Assembly: GCA_030603275.1 (NCBI GenBank)
Contig: JAUVYB010000002.1
Span: forward strand, 50,943-114,942
DNA from: Deltaproteobacteria bacterium
GTDB lineage: Bacteria > Chloroflexota > Dehalococcoidia > Dehalococcoidales > BS750m-G39
Reading direction: 5' to 3'
DNA: 64,000 nucleotides
The notes below the pieces were generated by a model. The model was not told the DNA's origin and ran no database searches. It worked only from the letters and a program-made list of their open reading frames with translations. Within the stretch, counting starts at the first letter, position 1. The number at the start of each line of letters is the position of its first letter. Positions 61,028-64,000 of this stretch are shown piece after piece. The translations under genes were made by a program, and so were the position numbers.

Positions 61028-62068
61028 ATGAATAAAATCAAACCCTTGAGAGTTGGTGTTGTTGGTTGTGGTGGTGCCGCCTTCTGGCACATGTCCGCCA
61101 TGAGGAAAATCAATGGTATTAAGCTGGTGGCAATCTGCGATAGGAACGAAGCCCTGGCCAAGCGGGTGGCAAAGGCTTTACATATTAAAAGTTATTACGC
61201 CGATTTGTCCGAGATGCTGGGCAAAGAGAAAATGGATGTGGTTGACATCTGCGCCCCGCCGCAGACCCATCTGGCTTTAGCTACCCAGGCAATGGAGGCC
61301 GGCTGCCATGTTCTGACGGAGAAACCAATGGCTTTAACTACCGAAGAGGCCGATGAGATGATAGAGGCAGCCAGAGCCAATCAGGTGCAGCTGGGCGTGG
61401 TGCATAATGAGCTTTTTATGCCGGTGGTGATGAAGGCCAGGTCAATGGTTAGTGAGGGGGTGGTTGGTGATGTGGTGGGGGTAAGTATTACCGATTCCAT
61501 GGCGCGGGACGCCGACCTTGTTTTGAACAAAGATCACTGGTGCCATAAGCTGCCCGGCGGCATATTTGGTGAGATGTTACCCCACCCCATATACCTGGTG
61601 CAGGCTTTTCTGAGCGGGCTGGAGCCGGTGGCGGTACATAGCCGTAAGCTGGGTAGCCGTGATTGGCTGGCGGCTGATGAGCTGAGGGTAATTCTTGAGG
61701 GTAAAAACGGCCTGGCGACCATCACTGAGTCGGTTAACTGGCCGGAGGATTTTATGGTGCTGGATATCTTCGGCACCAGGATGTCTCTGCATGTTGATAT
61801 CTGGGGCGCCGTTATGACCAGATATGGCGTTGCCGGTGGGGGAGGGCGCTTCAGGCGCGGCGGGCAGAATCTGGAGCAGGGTTTTCAGCGGCTGGGTGGC
61901 ACCGCCGACACCGCTTTTAATGTAATTTCGGGCCGTTTTCGCGACGGACACCGCAGCGTAATCCATCGGTTCTTTGAAAGCGTGCGAACGGGCATAGGAA
62001 TGCCGGTTACGGTGGAGGAGGCCAGGGAGGCGGTCAGGTTGTACCAGGCGGTAACGGCCCGAATCTAG
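61028..62068 (+). CDS. Gfo/Idh/MocA family oxidoreductase (346 aa)
   Basis: The NAD(P)-binding N-terminus reads LRVGVVGCGGAAFWHMSAM and VAICDRNEALAKRVAKAL, followed by VDICAPPQTHLALATQAMEAG and the catalytic Lys in LTEKPMALTTEEADEM. The C-terminal domain has a His in GEMLPHPIY. It is a sugar dehydrogenase or reductase for nucleotide-sugar modification. AGGATA lies shortly before the ATG. Confidence 0.93.
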   Translation: MNKIKPLRVGVVGCGGAAFWHMSAMRKINGIKLVAICDRNEALAKRVAKALHIKSYYADLSEMLGKEKMDVVDICAPPQTHLALATQAMEAGCHVLTEKPMALTTEEADEMIEAARANQVQLGVVHNELFMPVVMKARSMVSEGVVGDVVGVSITDSMARDADLVLNKDHWCHKLPGGIFGEMLPHPIYLVQAFLSGLEPVAVHSRKLGSRDWLAADELRVILEGKNGLATITESVNWPEDFMVLDIFGTRMSLHVDIWGAVMTRYGVAGGGGRFRRGGQNLEQGFQRLGGTADTAFNVISGRFRDGHRSVIHRFFESVRTGIGMPVTVEEAREAVRLYQAVTARI

Positions 62069-62071
62069 GCT

Positions 62072-62908
62072 TTAAGAGGTAGTCGGCGTTTTGCCCGGCT
62101 TTACCGCTTTAATGGCAACGTAGCGGCCGGTGAGGTATTTGATTTTGCTCCCCTCCAGCCGGTTGAGGCAGGCCAGTCCTTTCCTGATGGCGTTGTCCAG
62201 CCGGCCCCGGCTTAATTTGCGCAGAGAGCGCTCCAGCCACCTTACCAGCCCGTCGGGGTGGGGGTAGTGGAGAATGGCCGTGTTTTCCTCTACGTCAAGC
62301 CCAATTTCCGCCAGGGTGCGTCTCAGGCGGGGAAGAGAGAGAGTCCGGCCGATTAAATACGGTGATAGCCCCAGTTTCATCCAGAGACGGATGATGAAAT
62401 AGGGGGGGTAGGTGAGGTTGCTCTTGTTGTCTATGGTTAATATGAGAGTGCCGCCGTCGGCTAGCACCCGCCCCAGCTCTTTTAGAGCGGTGATGATTTC
62501 CGCCTCGGTGGGGAAGTGGTCCAGGGTGGAATCGGAGATGATAAGGTCGATGGAGCTGTCCCGCAGCGGGAGCTTTTTGACATCGCTGCAGAGATAATTG
62601 CCGGCGTCAATACCCCGGTTTTGAGCCTGTCTTTTGGCTTCCGCCACTATCTCAAAGGCAACATCAATGCCGATTACATCGCTTTTAGCCGGTATGGCAT
62701 CGAAGAGGAACTGCTCCACGCTAAAGGCTTCGGCAAAAAGGTCGGTCTTTAAAATCTTCTGCCTGGCGGTTATCCGCGTCCATCTGGTTATCAGGTCTAT
62801 GTAGGTCTTTCTTTTTTGTTCCCCCAGAAGCTCGTTGGCATAGCCCTTATCCGACCATCCCCTGGCCACCCCTCCCCAGTGTTCGGCTTCCTTATCCGGT
62901 ATGTTCAT
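62072..62908 (-). CDS. Class I SAM-dependent methyltransferase (278 aa)
   Basis: The SAM-binding region is SDVIGIDVAFEIVAEAKRQA, SDVKKLPLRDSSIDLIISDSTLDHFP and LGRVLADGGTLILTIDN, the UbiE/BioC-like pattern. It starts within the 4-base overlap with the nucleotidyltransferase stop, so the two are co-translated. Probably acts on a glycan or lipid intermediate. Confidence 0.92.
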   Translation of the reverse strand: MNIPDKEAEHWGGVARGWSDKGYANELLGEQKRKTYIDLITRWTRITARQKILKTDLFAEAFSVEQFLFDAIPAKSDVIGIDVAFEIVAEAKRQAQNRGIDAGNYLCSDVKKLPLRDSSIDLIISDSTLDHFPTEAEIITALKELGRVLADGGTLILTIDNKSNLTYPPYFIIRLWMKLGLSPYLIGRTLSLPRLRRTLAEIGLDVEENTAILHYPHPDGLVRWLERSLRKLSRGRLDNAIRKGLACLNRLEGSKIKYLTGRYVAIKAVKPGKTPTTS

Positions 62909-63600
62909 TTCTTATTGCTTGAGGAGTGGTTGCTGCCGATATCAAACCAGGGCTCGGTAAACGGGTAGCCGTGGACCTGGTCAACGTTAATAAGGTGGGA
63001 GATGAAGCTGCCCAGATTATCCCGCTTGCCGCCGGAGCAGTACTGTTGCAGGAGGGGGAAGATGCGGGTGGGGAAAATATAGCAGGCGGTGGCAATGAGG
63101 CTGGACCTGGGCTTGGACGGCTTCTCTTCTAATCCAGCTATACGATGGCCGTCCAGTTGCACCACGCCGAACTGGCCGGCCCGGCCCTTATCGCCGATAT
63201 CGTGGACGGCGACCAGAGTGTTGTTGCCGTCATAGGCGGCGATAAACTGCGAGAAGTCAAATTCGAAGTAGTTGTCACCGGCGATGACCAGCAGGTCTTC
63301 GCTGATATTCCTGGTGGTAACCCAGAAGTTGAGCGAGCCGACGGCCCCCTTTTTCTCCTTATCGCTCCAGATTTCCTCGACGCAGAGGTCTATGTCTCTA
63401 TCCACCCCCTGCTGCCACTGGCGAAAATCAGCTTCAAATTTAAGGTTGGTGGAGACGAGAATTTTTATATTCCGGGGAACCTTGTCCACCAGGTGGCTTA
63501 ACAGGGGTTTGCCCTTGTATTCCAGCAGCGCTTTTGCCTTGTTGGTAATGATGGGATAAAGCCTGGTGCCGAAGCCCCCGGCCAGTATCAAGCATTTCAT
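62905..63600 (-). CDS. Sugar nucleotidyltransferase (231 aa)
   Basis: A GT-A/RmlA-like enzyme: CLILAGGFGTRLYPI and LLEYKGKPLLSHLVDK, then VIAGDNYFEFDF. The usual Thr-x-x-x-Pro-Lys motif is replaced by TNKAKALL, an unusual change at the phosphate-binding Lys-Pro. It activates a sugar phosphate to an NDP-sugar. First gene of a two-gene minus-strand unit convergent with the Gfo/Idh/MocA gene. Confidence 0.9.
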   Translation of the reverse strand: MKCLILAGGFGTRLYPIITNKAKALLEYKGKPLLSHLVDKVPRNIKILVSTNLKFEADFRQWQQGVDRDIDLCVEEIWSDKEKKGAVGSLNFWVTTRNISEDLLVIAGDNYFEFDFSQFIAAYDGNNTLVAVHDIGDKGRAGQFGVVQLDGHRIAGLEEKPSKPRSSLIATACYIFPTRIFPLLQQYCSGGKRDNLGSFISHLINVDQVHGYPFTEPWFDIGSNHSSSNKK

Positions 63601-63704
63601 GGCATTAAACAGGTTATCACAGAGTTGCCTTTCGTGTCTATGAGATAATAGCGGGTGTTTATAGGGGCAGATAGCCTATACATTCCCAATACCTCTTAGG
63701 TATT

Positions 63705-63905
63705 TACTTTGCAACCCACCCCCTTAATCCCCCTCCCTTGTAAGGGAGGGGGAGGGTTTTTTTCTGAAGAGGGGCTGGCGCCCCTCTTAAACACCCCGCC
63801 AGGGTAGTTGCTTTTTCAACGGAAGAGGGTAGGGTTATAGAGATGAATAGAGGCGAAGCCTTTTTGGGCGGGTGGGGGGGAAATATAACGAAACTCAAAA
63901 AGTGG
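63705..63905. repeat. Interspersed hairpin repeat, copy G (inverted)
   Basis: It has CCCCCTTAATCCCCCTCCCTTG/GGGAGGGGGAGG (63718-63754) and the hairpin AGAGGGGC-tggc-GCCCCTCT (63778-63787 region) followed by TAAACACCCC, in the orientation opposite to copies A, D and E. AGAGGCGAAGCCTTTTTGGGCGGGTGG follows at 63850-63878. No reading frame is supported in the gap 63601-64000. Confidence 0.7.
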
Positions 63906-64000
63906 GGGGGGGGGGACAAAGGGCGTTAGCGCGCTTCCCTAAGGGGTGGGGCGCGGGACATGCTATACTGCGGGGGGGGGGCCAGGAGCTCACATTCCTC

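Overview
The window looks like chromosomal sequence from an anaerobic bacterium, most likely a Dehalococcoidia-type member of the Chloroflexota. This is an inference from gene content: a group 3c (Mvh/Vhu-type) NiFe hydrogenase with its whole hyp set, a DUF1461 membrane protein, paired MaoC hydratases, DUF1847 and PAC2 proteins, methionine salvage genes, and GC-rich hairpin repeats between genes. No rRNA or tRNA gene and no CRISPR array was seen. I had no search tools, so family names come from motifs and architecture.

Left part (1-9.1 kb), nearly all on the minus strand: a partial radC paralogue, a five-PAS histidine kinase, a truncated copy of the kinase start, an excisionase-like HTH fused to a receiver domain, a complete radC, a DUF2007 protein and dnaE. 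From 9.2 to 17.7 kb are a DUF1461 membrane protein, an exported DUF5667 protein, a small Cys-rich protein, methionine salvage and MetE-like genes (mtnA, mtnP), a NYN nuclease and an ABC exporter; a strong promoter and terminator there bracket a probable small RNA. A toxin-antitoxin pair with a palindromic operator follows at 17.8-18.4 kb. From 18.9 to 20.7 kb lie two MaoC-type hydratases and an SDR, and from 20.7 to 27.4 kb a minus-strand block of DUF1847, GNAT, HEAT, PAC2, TldE, TldD, a small protein and LexA.

The centre (27.7-42.8 kb) is the most notable part. A near-consensus promoter reads into a roughly 290-nt leader that can fold into nested helices with a possible pseudoknot. It is followed by hydrogenase subunits G and A, a receiver domain fused to an NAD(P)-linked flavoprotein with ferredoxin clusters, NifU-C, FmdB, a small Cys protein, a maturation protease, MvhD, a tandem ferredoxin-MvhD fusion, a MetV-like protein, HypF, a flavin reductase and HypCDEAB. 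No HdrABC and no MetF are present. The set therefore looks like an alternative hydrogen-dependent electron-transfer (possibly bifurcating) complex.

From 43.0 to 51.9 kb there is a GlcDEF-like set (two FAD oxidases and a CCG Fe-S protein), a CoxG-like protein and a three-subunit molybdenum hydroxylase, followed by a Cys protein and a geranylgeranyl-reductase-like flavoprotein. From 53.4 kb to 63.6 kb the genes concern acyl transfer, a BKACE enzyme and surface polysaccharide: three glycosyltransferases, an epimerase, a flippase, a Gfo/Idh/MocA oxidoreductase, a methyltransferase and a nucleotidyltransferase. The last 400 bases hold a repeat and long G runs that may be poor contig-end sequence. 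Seven intergenic segments share modular hairpin repeats.
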